Shown here: piece after piece, positions 44,078-54,722 of the stretch
Numbering within the stretch: position 1 is the stretch's first letter
Layout: the number at the start of each line of letters is the position of its first letter
Assembly: GCA_024760905.1 (NCBI GenBank)
Contig: CM045729.1
Span: 83,231,050 to 83,295,049, forward strand
Reading direction: 5' to 3'
Source: Plotosus lineatus
Lineage: Eukaryota; Chordata; Actinopteri; Siluriformes; Plotosidae
DNA: 64,000 nucleotides
Translations under genes and position numbers: made by a program
Notes under the pieces: model-generated
What the model was told of the DNA's origin: nothing
What the model saw: the letters and a program-made list of their open reading frames with translations, nothing else
Database searches by the model: none

Positions 44078-44640
44078 GTGCTTGAGCGTATTGGATGTCC
44101 ACCAAAATTTGTTTCAATGATTAGCCTCTTCCATGATGGCATGACAGGACAAGTTCTCTCCAGTGGCAATATGTTTGAGACCTTTGAGATCAGCAATGGA
44201 GTAAAGCAAGTCTGTGTACTAGCACCAGTCCTCTTCAACATCTTCTTTACCTGCATGCTGTCCCATGCATTGAAAGACCTCGAGCAAGGAGTCTACATTC
44301 GCTACCGTCTAGATGGCTTCCTATTTGACCTGCGTCGACTCAATGCTAAGACCAAGAGCCTTCTAGATATCATTCTAGAAGTCCTCTTTGCTGATGACTG
44401 TGCTCTAGTGGCACATGCTGAATCCCATCTGCAACTGATGCTAGACTGCTTTTCAGAAGCTTCCAAACTGTTCAGTTTAACAATCAGCCTTGGTAAAACT
44501 GAGGTGCTTTGCCAACCTGCACCAAAAACAAACCCCCAAGCTCCTACAATCATCATTGAGAACACTCAGCTGAAGAATGTGGAACATTTCAAATATCTAG
44601 GAAGCACCATCTCCTCCAATGGCTCCTTAGACAAAAAAAA
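44078..44640 (+). pseudogene. LINE reverse transcriptase, palm and thumb part
   Basis: Reads E-R-I-G-C-P-P-K-F-V-S-M-I, G-V-K-Q-V-C-V-L-A-P-V-L-F (the usual Q-G-C is Q-V-C here), L-F-A-D-D-C-A-L-V-A-H-A-E, L-G-K-T-E-V-L and F-K-Y-L-G-S-T-I-S-S-N-G. The catalytic F-A-D-D is intact; the frame ends in an A-run frameshift near 44635. Confidence 0.82.
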
Positions 44641-45635
44641 TCAATGCTCGGGATCGCAAAGTGATCCAAGCTTTAGGAAGACTCCAAAACAAAGTGCTCA
44701 ACCAACACAACATCCGATTGAGTACAAAATCGAAAGTGTACAATGCAGTGGTTGTGTGCTCCCTCTTCTGTGGCTGTGAGACTTGGACACTGTACCATAA
44801 GCACATCAAGAAATTGGAAAAAATCCACATGGGTGCTCTACGTTCCATCCTTAGAATCTGCTGGCAGGACCGCATTACCAATCTTGAGGTCCTGGACCAA
44901 GCTCAATCACCAAGCATAGAGTCCATCCTCATCAGGGCCCAACTACGATGGGTAGGACATGTCAACTGCATGGAAGAATACTGCTTGCCAAGGTGTTTGT
45001 TGTATGGAGAACTTCAGAAAGAAATGAGTTGTCCAAAAACGCGCTACAAGGACTCAGTCAAAGCCAATCTCCAGTGGTGTGAACTCAAACCAAAGGAATT
45101 GGAAGACTGTGCCAGTGATTGATCAAGCTGGCAAGCCACCATCCATAAAGCTACTGTCACTTTTCAGGAAGATCGTCGTCAGAAGCTCACTGCTGTCAGA
45201 GAACAACGCCACAGAGCATCAGCTGCAGTGATCCAAACTATGGACTTTCGGTGCCAGCACTGTTCCAGACTCTGCGCCTCCAGCCTGGGGTTGCGAGCCA
45301 CCTCCGGAAACACAGATAAGTCGACAAAACGAAACGTCTTCTTCGGACACGAAGGACTACCCACCAGTAGTAGTGTTCAACCGCCACACCGTTAGCAGCT
45401 ATGAATTTTTTTAGCCCACACTGATGAATTCCAGAAGGCATTATGTGTTTCTCTGTTCTTTTTTCTTATCATTTCCCCCTTCCATACCCAACAATATCCC
45501 GAGAAAAGATTTTGCCAGTCCTCATCAACCCTCTGCATATTTGCTTTGGAAAAATTTCAACAGCGTCCCGTTCGTTTTCAGAATGCTACATTGATATTTA
45601 ATTGTGTTTCTAATTTCATTCAGCAGAATGTAATT

Positions 45636-45841
45636 CCAGTGAAACTGTGGTGTAGTAGTTAGCTGATCTGCCTCACAGTGAGAACATCCTGGGTTCAGGT
45701 CCGAAGCTTGACCAAAGCATTTCTGTTTGGAGTTTAGATGTTCTCCCCGTGCTTTTGTGGGTTTCATCTGGGTACTCCGAAGTCCTTCCACAGTTCAACG
45801 ACATTCACATTAGGCTAATTGGCTATTCCAGACTACCGATT

Positions 45842-45899
<58 letters not shown>

Positions 45900-45985
45900 G
45901 GCCCGACCGTGGGCTAGTGCGCTGTCCGGGGTGTACCCCTCTTTCATCTAGGATTGGCTAAAATAGGCTCCAGCCTATGATTAAG
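45636..45985 (+). mobile_element. SINE-2 copy with expanded (GT)n
   Basis: Head GGTGTAGTAGTTAGCTGATC and GGGTTCAGGTCC, body TTGGAGTTTAGATGTTCTCC, then about 29 GT units (45843-45899), then the tail CTGTCCGGGGTGTACCCCTC. Confidence 0.8.
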
Positions 45986-46018
45986 CGATGCAGCAAATAG
46001 ATTAATGCAATTCTAGAA

Positions 46019-46042
46019 TATGTAGAATATGTAGAATATGTG
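46019..46042 (+). repeat. Short tandem repeat TAGAATATG x3
   Basis: Three copies of a 9-bp unit. Confidence 0.8.
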
Positions 46043-46149
46043 CACTGACCGTACTATAGACTCGCAAGCACTTTAGGGCATACCCCACCATGGCCCAGAG
46101 TTGGCTCCCTCCCTGTGACTCTAGTAGGATTAATTGGTTTTAACTATTC

Positions 46150-48680
46150 ATTCATCATTTGTTGAAATGCTTATCATTTTCTTCCGCCTAATCTGGGGTC
46201 AGGTCACAGAGACAACAGCCTAAGTAGTGAGGTCCAGATAGCCTTTTCTCAGCCAATTCCTACAGCTCCTACAGGGGGACACTGAGGGGTTTCCAGGACA
46301 GTCAAGAGACACAGTCCTTCCAGTGTGTTCTGGGTTGACCCCAAGGTCTCTTCACGGTTGTACATGCCGGCATTCAGGAGGCATTCTATCCAGATGCATA
46401 AGATACCTCAACTGAATAGAACATGAACAGAATTGGTGACAAAGGACAGTCTTGGTAGACTCCAACCCCAGCCAGAAACACATCAGCCCTGTCGTTACCA
46501 ATGTGGACCAAGCTCTGGCTCCGGGGGGGGACAGAGATCTAATGACCAATAGCAGCAACAGGTCCGGCACACCATACTCCTGGAGAACATCACACAAGAT
46601 AGCCCAAGGGCCACGATCTAAAGCCTTTTCTAAATCCACAAAACACGTGGGTGGATTGGACAAACTCTCATGGCCTCTCCAGGATCTTATAGAGTGTGTA
46701 GAGCTGGTAGAGAGGGCTACAGCCAGGGTGAAAACTTCATTGTTCCTCCTGAATCCAAGGATCAACTATTGGTCGGACCCTTCCCCAGTACTCCTGAATA
46801 GACTTTTCCAGGTAGGCTGAGGAGTGTGATTCCATGATAACTGGAACACACCATCTGGTCTCCCCCTTTTTTAAAAAAAGGAACTACCACCATGGTGTGC
46901 CAATCCAAAGGTACAGCCCCCAATGACCATGCAATGTTATAGAGACGTGTCAATCAAGACAGTCCCACAACATCCATAGCCCTAAGACATTTAAGGTGGA
47001 TCTCAACCACCCCGGAGCCTGACCACTGAGGAGCTGTTTGACCACCTTAAGCGACCTCAGCTCCAGTAACTGGCATGTCCCCATCCAAACTCCCAAAGTC
47101 TTCCTCCTCCACGGACTGCATTGGGTTGGACTGAGGAGGTTCTCAAAGTATTCCTTCCACCTCAAACAACATCCCAAGTTGAGTTGAGCAGCTCCCTACT
47201 TCAAGTGTAAACTGTATTTCTTCTTCCCTCTCATGGGGCATAGGATTGTGACCAGAACCTTTTTGAGGCCGACCAATAGTCACTTCCCAGGCCCTCACCA
47301 AACCCCTCTCACCCCAAAGGTTTTGAATCGGCGATAATTCGGGCTGCAGCACATTTGGCCTACTGGTAACTGTCTGCTGCCTCAGGAGTCCCACAAACCA
47401 AAAAGACCCAAGAAGCCTCCTTTCTCAGCAGGATTGCCCCCCCCACTACTGGGTTAGGGGTTATTGCCACAACAGGCACCAATGACCCTCCGGCCACAGC
47501 TATGGGCCTGCCAGGTCTGGAGGGCATCCTTCCAGCCATCAGAGCCAGCTCGGCACCAAGTGGTGATCAGTTGACAGCTTACTCATCTCTTCATCTGAGT
47601 GTCCAGAGTGTCTCCTGGCGACATGACTACAAAGTTGATCATCAAACCTAAGGGTATCCTGGTGCCAAGTGTACTTATGCTGGGACATTTACACTGTTCT
47701 GGTTCCAATTGGAGAAGCCATACCTTCCAATCACACCCCTCCAAGTCATAGGGACATTGTCCACATGAGCATTGAAGTCTCCCAGGACAACGGGGGAGAC
47801 CCCAGGGGGAGTGTTCTCAAACACACCCCCTAAAGAAAGGGTGTCAAATTCATTTCACAAAGGACCATATGGCAGCAGGTTTTTGTTTCAACTCAGCACA
47901 GCACACCTGACTTGGCTCATTTAATCAACTTATCTTAGTCTTCAGGCAGTTGATTGATCAGTCTCTGTACAAAGCACACACATTGAAGGTTTTGATCAGT
48001 TGATGAAATGAACCAAGTCAGGTGTGCTGCTGCTTAGTCAAACAAAAACCTGCAGCCACATGGCCCTTTGTGGCATGAATCTGACACCCCTGCCCTAAAG
48101 ACTCCAAATAGGGTGGATACTTGTCATTAGGTGCATAAGCATAAACAACAGTGAAGACACGTCCCGCTCCACCTGAAGGTGGAGGGAAGCTGCCCTTTCC
48201 CCAACTGGTGAGAACCCCAACATGTAGGTACTATGCTGGGGTTGTCAATGATGTACACACCAGCTCACCAAAATGAGCAACTGCTGTATGAAATAAGTTT
48301 CAGCTCCTCTTGAGATGGGGGATTCCAGAGCCGAAGCTATGCGTCAAGCTTAGTCTATATCTAGCTGGTATATGTCAACCTCACGCACCAGCTGAGGCTC
48401 CTTCACCATCAGAGAGGTGACATTTCCTGTCATACAGTTTCCCATGCGTGAACGCTGGTCACCAGGGCCCCCCTTGGAGCCAGGCCTGGAGGAGGAGCTT
48501 GAAGATGAGCATCTAGTGCTCAGGCTTCTACCCATGGAGCCCAGCCTGAAAAGGAGACATGGGTCCGCTCTCCCATGAACCCACCTCCTGTGGTTGGGGC
48601 TATAGCAGTCGGGTGCCCTCTGAGTTGGGTGGAAGCCAACGGCATGGCTTCTGTCTGACTGATCTTTGGCTACTGACTCT
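46150..48680 (-). mobile_element. Rex-type LINE remnant, antisense, heavily decayed
   Basis: Minus-strand landmarks: C-F-V-D-L-E-K-A-L-D-R-G-P-W and E-Y-G-V-P-D-L-L (46650-46560), with S-S-Y-H-G-I-T-L-L-S-L-P-G-K-V-Y (46850-46800) upstream. The likely endonuclease region (text on gates GCTCATGTGGAC, 47740-48180) and a 5' end near 48680 follow. It matches the Y-R-G-I-T-L-L-S-x-P-G-K-V-Y family widespread in fish. Many stops. It is interrupted at 47836-48092 by a small hAT MITE. The outer boundaries are approximate. Confidence 0.7.
47836..48092. mobile_element. hAT MITE, 257 bp, 8-bp target duplication
   Basis: Flanked by CCCTAAAG at 47828-47835 and 48093-48100. The ends AAAGGGTGTCAAATTCAT and ATGAATCTGACACCCCTG are inverted. 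Inner mirrored motifs are CAGGTTTTTGTTTCAAC / AAACAAAAACCTGCAG and CACACCTGACTTGG / CCAAGTCAGGTGTG, making the whole element a near palindrome. Confidence 0.88.
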
Positions 48681-48689
48681 GAGTCTTGG

Positions 48690-49312
48690 AACATGGAATA
48701 ATTAAAATTATTTTTGCAAAGTATTGTATTGGATGCAGGCGAAGACATATCTTTAACCCAGATGTAAACCTGCACATTTAAAACAACTGGGTAATTAATG
48801 TAATGACAGTGAGGGAGAATATGTTCAAAAGCATGTTCACGGAAAAATTTTCTGAGAGTGTTCCCTTTGGTTTCGTGATCTTTCCTTTTATACTGCAAGT
48901 GTTCCTTAACTTATCCGCAAGTCTTGCAGATCCGCAAATCATGCAGACCCGATCGAACTCCATCTATGGCACACTGTGAGTATTTCACCTTCTTCTGATT
49001 CACTGATCCACTTCTGATTGTGGTTTGCTTGAAACCTCGATCAAGTCTGATCATGCTCCTCATGCTGATGATCACGTGAGCGCGGACAGAGTAGAAAGCG
49101 CGCAGCATGCGCCGCCTTATAATAAATGATCAAATACAAAATGGGGTTCAGAGATCAGCGCGTCTTAAACACGTGCTCAATGCATGCTTTCATCTAGCAC
49201 AGACTCGATCAGAGGGACTGGGGAGTCGGAATAAAGCCTGGATGATGCTCTGAAATGCACCACACACCAACCTGAAGGGAGAAGAACAGAAATCTTCACC
49301 ACATCTCAAGTC
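48690..49312. other. Intronic DNA with nothing firmly recognisable
   Basis: No coding motif. A segment near 48905-48955 (CTTATCCGCAAGTC, GCAGATCCGCAAATC) has short internal repeats that may belong to a degraded DNA transposon. Confidence 0.4.
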
Positions 49313-49372
49313 TGGGGACCTGTCAAAGCCTGATAACTACAGGTGAATCAGCTTGATCTGCATCCTCAAACA
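49313..49372 (+). mobile_element. Fragment of the 40335-41818 LINE family
   Basis: GGACCTGTCAAAGCCTGATA and ATCAGCTTGATCTGCAT match 40524-40575 closely, including the in-frame TGA. It is an isolated 60-bp piece. Confidence 0.7.
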
Positions 49373-49527
49373 GTTGTACTACATGCCATCATCAATCTAA
49401 ACTTCAGGTTTAAACAAGAACTTTAATCATTTTAATAAAGCAGTAAAGGGGGTTCAGATCTGTTTAGAATGATGGTGGTGTTGCAAAACAATGGTGACCA
49501 ATAGGTGAAAAGGAATAGGTTGCGATG

Positions 49528-50072
49528 AGGTCATGAGGTTGTATTGGAGTTGTATTGAGGTTGTAACAAGGTTGCATTGAGATTACAGTAAGGCTATCTT
49601 GTTATTGTTCTTCTCCTTTCGGCTGTCCTTTCGGCTGTTCCCTTCAGGGGTCACCATAGTGAATCATCTGCCTCCATTTCATCCTATCCTATGCATCTTC
49701 TTCTCTTACACCAACTACCTTCATGCCCTCCTTCACCACATCCATAAATCTTCTCTTTGGTCTTCCTCTAGGCCTTCTGCCTGGTAGTTCCACTCTCAGC
49801 ATCCTACTACCAATATATTCACTATCCTTCCTCAATCTATCCTCTCTGACTTTGTCTCCAAAACGTCTTACATGTGCTGTCCCTCTGGTGTACTCATTCC
49901 TGATCCTATCCACCCTCGTTACTCCCAAAGAGAACCTCAACATTTTCATCTCTGCTACCTCCAGCTCTGTCTCCTGTCTTTTCTCCACGGCCACTGTTTC
50001 TACACCAACAGTAAGGCTATCATGAGGTTGTATTGAGGTTGTAATAAGGTTGCATTGAAAGTAGTTTTAAAA
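49528..50072 (+). repeat. Short GAGGTTGTATT-type tandem array split by RTE copy F
   Basis: Units such as GAGGTTGTATTGGAGTTGTA and GAGGTTGTAACAAGGTTGCA occur before the insertion and again after it (ATGAGGTTGTATTGAGGTTG TAATAAGGTTGC). This was one array of about 110 bp before the insertion. Confidence 0.75.
49599..50007 (-). mobile_element. RTE-like LINE, copy F, 5'-truncated, 14-bp target duplication
   Basis: 3' end (CCTTTCGGCTGTTCCCTTCA) at the left, coding end (E-T-E-L-E-V-A-E-M-K-M reversed) at the right. Flanked by ACAGTAAGGCTATC at 49585-49598 and 50008-50021. Part of the coding end differs from copy C by a roughly 20-bp deletion near 49830. Confidence 0.9.
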
Positions 50073-51407
50073 GGTTGTGAAAGGTAAGACAGCAGCAAAA
50101 AGGCAGTGAAAGACTGATCCAAGGTTTTGAGAACCATTGTGAAACATTTCAAAAATCCTGTGGTTTATGGTGGCCATTGCCAGCCGACAGCAAACATCTA
50201 CACAGTATAAAGACTATGTTACTGTGACCCAGAATGGTTTGGAACCAGGCTGAACCACTGTCAGAATCACTCCTGAGAGGCCTGCTTAAAATGTTCTTGC
50301 CTATATTTGGTACACTGTCAGTTTAATTCCTAGAATGCCGCAGAATGTAAACAACACAAACATTTCTTGCACTCCAACATCATTTCCCAGTATGCACCAG
50401 AGCGGTCTTTATAGTGAACTGCAGCCTTCAATGTGTTGAATAATTTTGTTACCATTAACAAATCATGGTGCTCCAGTCTCATCTAGTCCACTCATAGTTA
50501 AGAAAGCGTTAATATTACTGCATTGGATATAAACTTCTGCTTCTGAGCCACAGGATTTAAACTCAGAATGAGTGCACACATGCAAAACACCTCGAGGTCC
50601 ACTACAAAACGTGGAGATGAATCAGTAAGGTTATGTGGCTATTGGTTTAAGGTTGTTTGTCAAGTAGCAGTCCAAAACCTGGTTGCTCCTGCCAGGAGGT
50701 TAACAAATGCACATAAAGCTGTTGTATAGAACAACACAAAGAAAAACAAAGTGACCGCCTCACTGTCTTGATTGAAACCCTAATGAAAATCTGTGGCCTG
50801 ATTGAAGGGACTTTACAAGTGTAAACTTCAGAATTTATTTAAGTGAGTTTATAATGTACAAATAAAGCAGAGTCTATCTCATAAGCATTAACTATATTTA
50901 TAGACACAACAGAAAGAGACTCTATGCTGTTTTCTTTAGTCGAGCCAAAAATATCCTTCCGGCCCCAAAATCAACACCAAAAATGGAGATGATCGGCGCA
51001 GATACGATTTTGAGCAGATGATTTTTTTGAGGATTTTTTTCTATTTTTTTTCAAATTGAGGATGGCAACGATGGCGGCAATACTGGATGTCAGACTGAGA
51101 CAAAAATAGGCTTGTGTAGTGACACAGTCCCAGCATCCATTCCAAATGTGATGATCAGTGACGCCGTTTTTGAGTTGTGCATGTACTGCAACTGTGGAAA
51201 GACGGATGGACGGACAGACAGACATCACATGTTTCAAAAATATCTTTCATATCAGTTGGGTTGGGGGTTGAAAGTACATGCATTATGAATGTGGCAATGC
51301 ATTTAAAATATCAGTATTTAACATTAAACCGCTGTTTCTACCCATTATTTTAACACACTTCATGTGTTCTGATTTTTATATGAACTTTTAATTTCTTTAC
51401 TGTCCAG
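50073..51407. other. Last 1.3 kb of glypican intron 1, nothing recognisable
   Basis: No conserved frame. It ends with the polypyrimidine stretch and AG of the exon 2 acceptor. Confidence 0.5.
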
Positions 51408-51566
51408 GTGACATCCTGCAAGTGTGTGTGTGGAACCAGACGTGCTGTAGCGCAGAAATGGAACAGAATTTCATTGAGAGGAGTAAGCACGAGTTTGAAA
51501 AGTTTGTATATGAGGCAACTGAAGATTTAAGGAACACTTTTGAGTCCAGATATAAAAGGTTTGATG
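51408..51566 (+). CDS. gpc6: Glypican exon 2 (CxxxxxCC motif)
   Basis: Second coding exon, 26.9 kb downstream of exon 1. The acceptor is ...TGTCCAG and the donor G|GTACGG, phase 1 on both sides. It encodes the glypican hallmark C-V-W-N-Q-T-C-C-S-A-E-M-E (human family: C-P-Q-x-x-T-C-C), then the alpha-helical stretch E-R-S-K-H-E-F-E-K-F-V-Y-E and the end R-Y-K-R-F-D. The three cysteines pair in the N-terminal disulfide-rich fold in known glypicans. N61 (N-Q-T), sitting inside the CxxxxxCC loop, is a potential N-glycosylation site that the human GPC4/GPC6 sequences I recall do not have. Open frame continues past the donor into the intron, so the exon end rests on the splice signal and on phase agreement with exon 3. 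Confidence 0.95.
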
Positions 51567-51819
51567 GTACGGCTTCACTCTTTACACTAAAAAAACCCCA
51601 GACATGTTCTCATTTTGCTTTATTTGTTTTGTCAGCTATGTTTTGGAAACAGTTATCTCTTCTACAGAATACACACCATAACAACAAGGTTGTTGTGTGA
51701 CGTATGTCATATTAGCTTCGAAATAACTGTACTTGTGTAACTGAAATATTTCACTCACGTGATTTATATTTTTCATATTCCAATGAGACGAGTAGTCATT
51801 TCTTTCTAACCTTGGGCAG

Positions 51820-52211
51820 ATTTCTTCCTGGAGCTCCTAGAAAAAACCGAACACTCGCTGAATGAGATGTTTGTTCGTACGTACGGCGATCTGTACACGC
51901 AGAACGCTGATGTTTTCCTGCAGCTGTTTTCTGAACTGAAACATTATTACGCTGGTGGAAGTGTGAACCTGGATGAGACCATGAACGATTTCTGGATGCG
52001 TCTGATGGAGCGCATGTTCCAGCTGCTGAACTCGCAGTATGACATTAATGATGATTACATGGAGTGTGTGAACAAGCACATGGATGATCTTAAGCCCTTT
52101 GGTGATGTACCAAAAAAACTTAAAATTCAAGTGTCCAGGGCATTTGTTGTCGCCAGAACCTTCGTCCAGGGACTGAGATTTGGACAGGAAGTGGCTACCA
52201 ATGCATCTGAG
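51820..52211 (+). CDS. gpc6: Glypican exon 3 (helical core domain)
   Basis: Largest coding exon in the window. The acceptor is CTTGGGCAG and the donor GAG|GTTTGA; it enters in phase 1 and ends in phase 0. It encodes the helical core with strongly conserved family segments: [38 protein letters not shown] and [15 protein letters not shown]. Details such as V-R-T-Y-G, the paired glycines before the N-L-(D/E)-E motif, K-I-Q-V and F-V-Q-G-L match GPC6 better than GPC4, and both much better than GPC1, 2, 3 or 5. One conserved cysteine (M-E-C) is present. The exon ends in T-N-A-S-E, which creates a sequon at N232. Intron 2 is only 253 bp. Confidence 0.96.
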
Positions 52212-53169
52212 GTTTGATCATTTTCTCTGTGTTAGCTATACTATTAACGTAGTATTATTGTGTTACTGTAATATATTGTATAATAATAAAACTGTACATA
52301 GCTAAGAGACTTAAACTACTGAGTTTACAGGTAGCAGATTCATTCATTGCTTTAGTTTCATACCTTTATTGGAAATATCTAGCTAACTGGCGAACCGTGA
52401 TAAACATACATTATTCCACATAACGCTTTATTAAAACACAGTGCTGCCCCTCTCTGAGCTCCTATCTTTTTATTCATATATAAAATTTAAACTATTTTTG
52501 ATTTATTATAATATGACACATAACCCATGTAAAAAACAAACAAAAAAACAGTTTTCAAATGATCCAGTGATTTAAGGACGGCCCTCCAAACTTTCACGAT
52601 ACACAACAACATTATGCATATTTTCATTATCAGGTGGTTTTTGATTACAGTTTTGATGTTATGATCTACTAAAATCTGTTTGCTGTTTGCATTTGCCAGT
52701 TTGAACAGGCTGTTGTTTTACTGTCACGAAAAAAGGACAAGAGCCCATCAGTTCATATAAGGCAAGGTAATGAAAATAATAACAGTAAACAGATATCAAA
52801 CTATCCAATCAGATTTAAACTATTGGCTTACTGAATATAATTAAACTATTCACAAACATAATTCATACAACGATCCGATTACATTAAAACAAGGGTGCAT
52901 TCGTACCGATAAAAGTAAAAAATACTGTGCCATATTCATAAGCAAGTTTTTTCCATGCAGCCGACACAGAAACAAGATAAGATGATCACGTACATTTTAA
53001 CAACTTTTCACATTCCAGTGGAGTGGCACTTATTAAACAATGTTGAAAAACAAAACAAAAAACAACAACAACAATTTAGTAGTAACAGACATAAACTATG
53101 CAAGCAGGCGTTTTATTCAGAAAGTTATTCAAATAAATCTGTTATAAAAGCAATAAAATCAATGTCTTA

Positions 53170-53760
53170 AACTCTGGCATTCCAGCAAACTGCTATAAGA
53201 ACATCATTTCCAAATGGAATAAACATGGAAGTGCTGAATCTGCCCAGGAGTGGCTTGCCTAGCAAAATTACTGTAAGGAGCTGAAAATCTCTTGAAAATG
53301 TTGATGATTTAATCTTTGGAAAAAGTCCGGGTGAACAGGGTATCCACGGATGAACAGAAGACTACTGCTGAACAAGAGAAGCAAAAGAGTTTCTGATATT
53401 TGATTAAAAATAAACAAACAGCACCCTCCCCCCACCTCAATTCTCAGCCAAACCTTTGGGCCAAAGTTCAATTGACTGAAGAGTTTAAAGTAAAAGAAAA
53501 TGGAAAGCACGGTTCGTGTTACACCAAACATAAAGTCAATACAGTGTTCAACAACTTGATCATTACACACACAGTCAAACATGGTGGTGGTAGCGTGATG
53601 GTGTGATTATGCTTTGCTGTTTTGGGGTCTGGGTGGTTTACCATAATTAAGGAAACTTTCTCCACTGAAAGTGGACTAAAGGAAACTGTCCAGGCCATGA
53701 TCTGAAACCGTAGGTTGGCTTTACAGAAGCAGAATGAGCTGTAGCATAGTTGCCACCACT
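53170..53760 (+). mobile_element. Tc1-like transposase remnant in glypican intron 3
   Basis: Plus-strand pieces: K-N-I-I-S-K-W-N-K-H-G-S-A-E-S (53200-53245), like the second helix-turn-helix of Tc1 transposases; and T-V-K-H-G-G-G-S-V-M-V with C-F-A-V-L-G-S-G-W (53570-53640), the conserved catalytic-domain signature (usually H-G-G-G-S-V-M-V-W-G). The W and G before C-F are replaced by a stop. No terminal repeats were found. Confidence 0.65.
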
Positions 53761-53897
53761 AAATGGCTAAAAAACATCAAATGGTTTTGGACCAGCTCGC
53801 CTATAACTACCAGATATAGTCTGTTTGTGTTTTTGTCCTGTTTTGATCCATGAATCAGTGTCCTGACAAGGGATTTTCATAATTTCCTGTCTTTCAG

Positions 53898-54063
53898 GTT
53901 AACATGAGCTCGGCGTGCGCTAGTAACATGACTGAGATGCTTTACTGCCCATACTGCCAAGGCGTGACAGGGAAGAAGCCATGTAAACTTTACTGCCTCC
54001 AGGTGATGAAGCTCTGTTTAAGAAACCAACTTGGGATGGATAACCACTGGACACGATACACTG
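53898..54063 (+). CDS. gpc6: Glypican exon 4 (cysteine-rich), apparently spliced from a GC donor
   Basis: Encodes the cysteine-rich segment M-L-Y-C-P-Y-C-Q-G-V-T, K-P-C-K-L-Y-C-L and M-K-L-C-L-R-N-Q, with all six family cysteines in register with GPC6. The acceptor is TCTTTCAG at 53890-53897. No GT dinucleotide occurs between codon L-C-L and the in-frame stop. Ending the exon at 54063 (ACT G|GCAAGAA) gives phase 1, restores the family length exactly (W-T-R-Y-T-E-A-M-L versus W-N-L-F-I-D-A-M-L in GPC6), and joins in frame to exon 5. The donor is therefore read as GC, whose neighbourhood (G|GCAAG) is the usual strong-consensus form of GC donors. Two extra sequons (N237-M-S and N245-M-T) are present. 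Residues after Q (L-G-M-D-N-H-W) are less conserved than elsewhere. Confidence 0.87.
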
Positions 54064-54117
54064 GCAAGAATTTCTACCTACAATCACTATACACCATCAT
54101 CCCTCTGAAATAACACA

Positions 54118-54420
54118 GTACAGCTAATCAGCCACTCATCCACCTTTAAGCAAGAAGGTCCTGGGTTCGACTCCTGGACTCAGTGAGGATGTTTCTTTGT
54201 GGAGTTTGTATGTTCTCCCCATGTTTGTGTAGGTTTGCTCCAGGTAGCTCGGTTTGAAAAGAATGGACATTAGGCTTTTCCAAATTGCCCCTTGACATGA
54301 GTATGAATGGTATTGTGTTGGCCATGTAGAGGTTTCATGATCTGTTCAGGGTATACTCCGCCCGTGACCCTAGTAGGATTAAGTAGCTCTGCAAATGGAT
54401 GCACGGATGGAGATTTAGCT
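54118..54420 (+). mobile_element. SINE-2 copy in glypican intron 4
   Basis: B-box-like GGGTTCGACTCCTGG, body TTTGTGGAGTTTGTATGTTC, tail CCGTGACCCTAGTAGGATTA. It begins about 55 bp after the exon 4 donor. Confidence 0.78.
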
Positions 54421-54675
54421 GGAATAGCTTCCTAACTGCTAGCTTAATGAAATGTCTCACCATTATCAGAACACAGAGGATGTTGTCCCAAACCACACAC
54501 CCTGCTCACTATGTAGGCCGCTGTCTGAATGGGGAGAAAATGGCTTTATAATCAGTGTTTATGTGACCTCCATGGTTTGGTTTTATTTTATTTTTGAGGT
54601 TAAATAAACGTGAATAAGTGGACAGAGGAGCAGCTGTAGGCTGAGGATAATGGCTTACAGCTGTGCTGCTCTCAA

Positions 54676-54676
<1 letters not shown>

Positions 54677-54719
<43 letters not shown>
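54677..54719. repeat. (CA)n microsatellite
   Basis: About 21 CA units. Confidence 0.97.

Positions 54720-54722
<3 letters not shown>

Larger units (their letters stand above)
42060..45400 (+). mobile_element. LINE (endonuclease-RT-zinc-finger type), nearly full length, dead
   Basis: The 5' part GGCGAGTTTAGGGACGGGCG precedes an endonuclease (42461-43183: V-Y-A-P-T, I-I-H-G-D-F-N-A-R-V-G, H-M-I-D-F-I-I-V and W-T-D-H-R-L-V). A linker and RT follow in several frames (N-Y-R-G-I-L-L-L at 43825; Y-G-F-T-L-G-R-S-T-I; I-D-L-T-K-A-F at 44030; L-F-A-D-D-C-A-L-V at 44390; F-K-Y-L-G-S-T-I). The C-terminal part (44661-45122) ends in L-R-W-V-G-H-V. Near 45245 F-R-C-Q-H-C-S-R-L-C-A-S recalls the C-terminal zinc finger of this group. 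It is frameshifted in at least six places and carries a local palindromic duplication at 43621-43757. Confidence 0.82.
24526..51407 (+). other. Glypican intron 1 (26.9 kb)
   Basis: Bounded by G|GTAAC after exon 1 and TGTCCAG| before exon 2. It contains no recognisable host exon. Its content is SINEs, MITEs, five LINE insertions or fragments in both orientations, and long microsatellites, listed separately. A long first intron is also known in mammalian GPC6. Confidence 0.9.
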
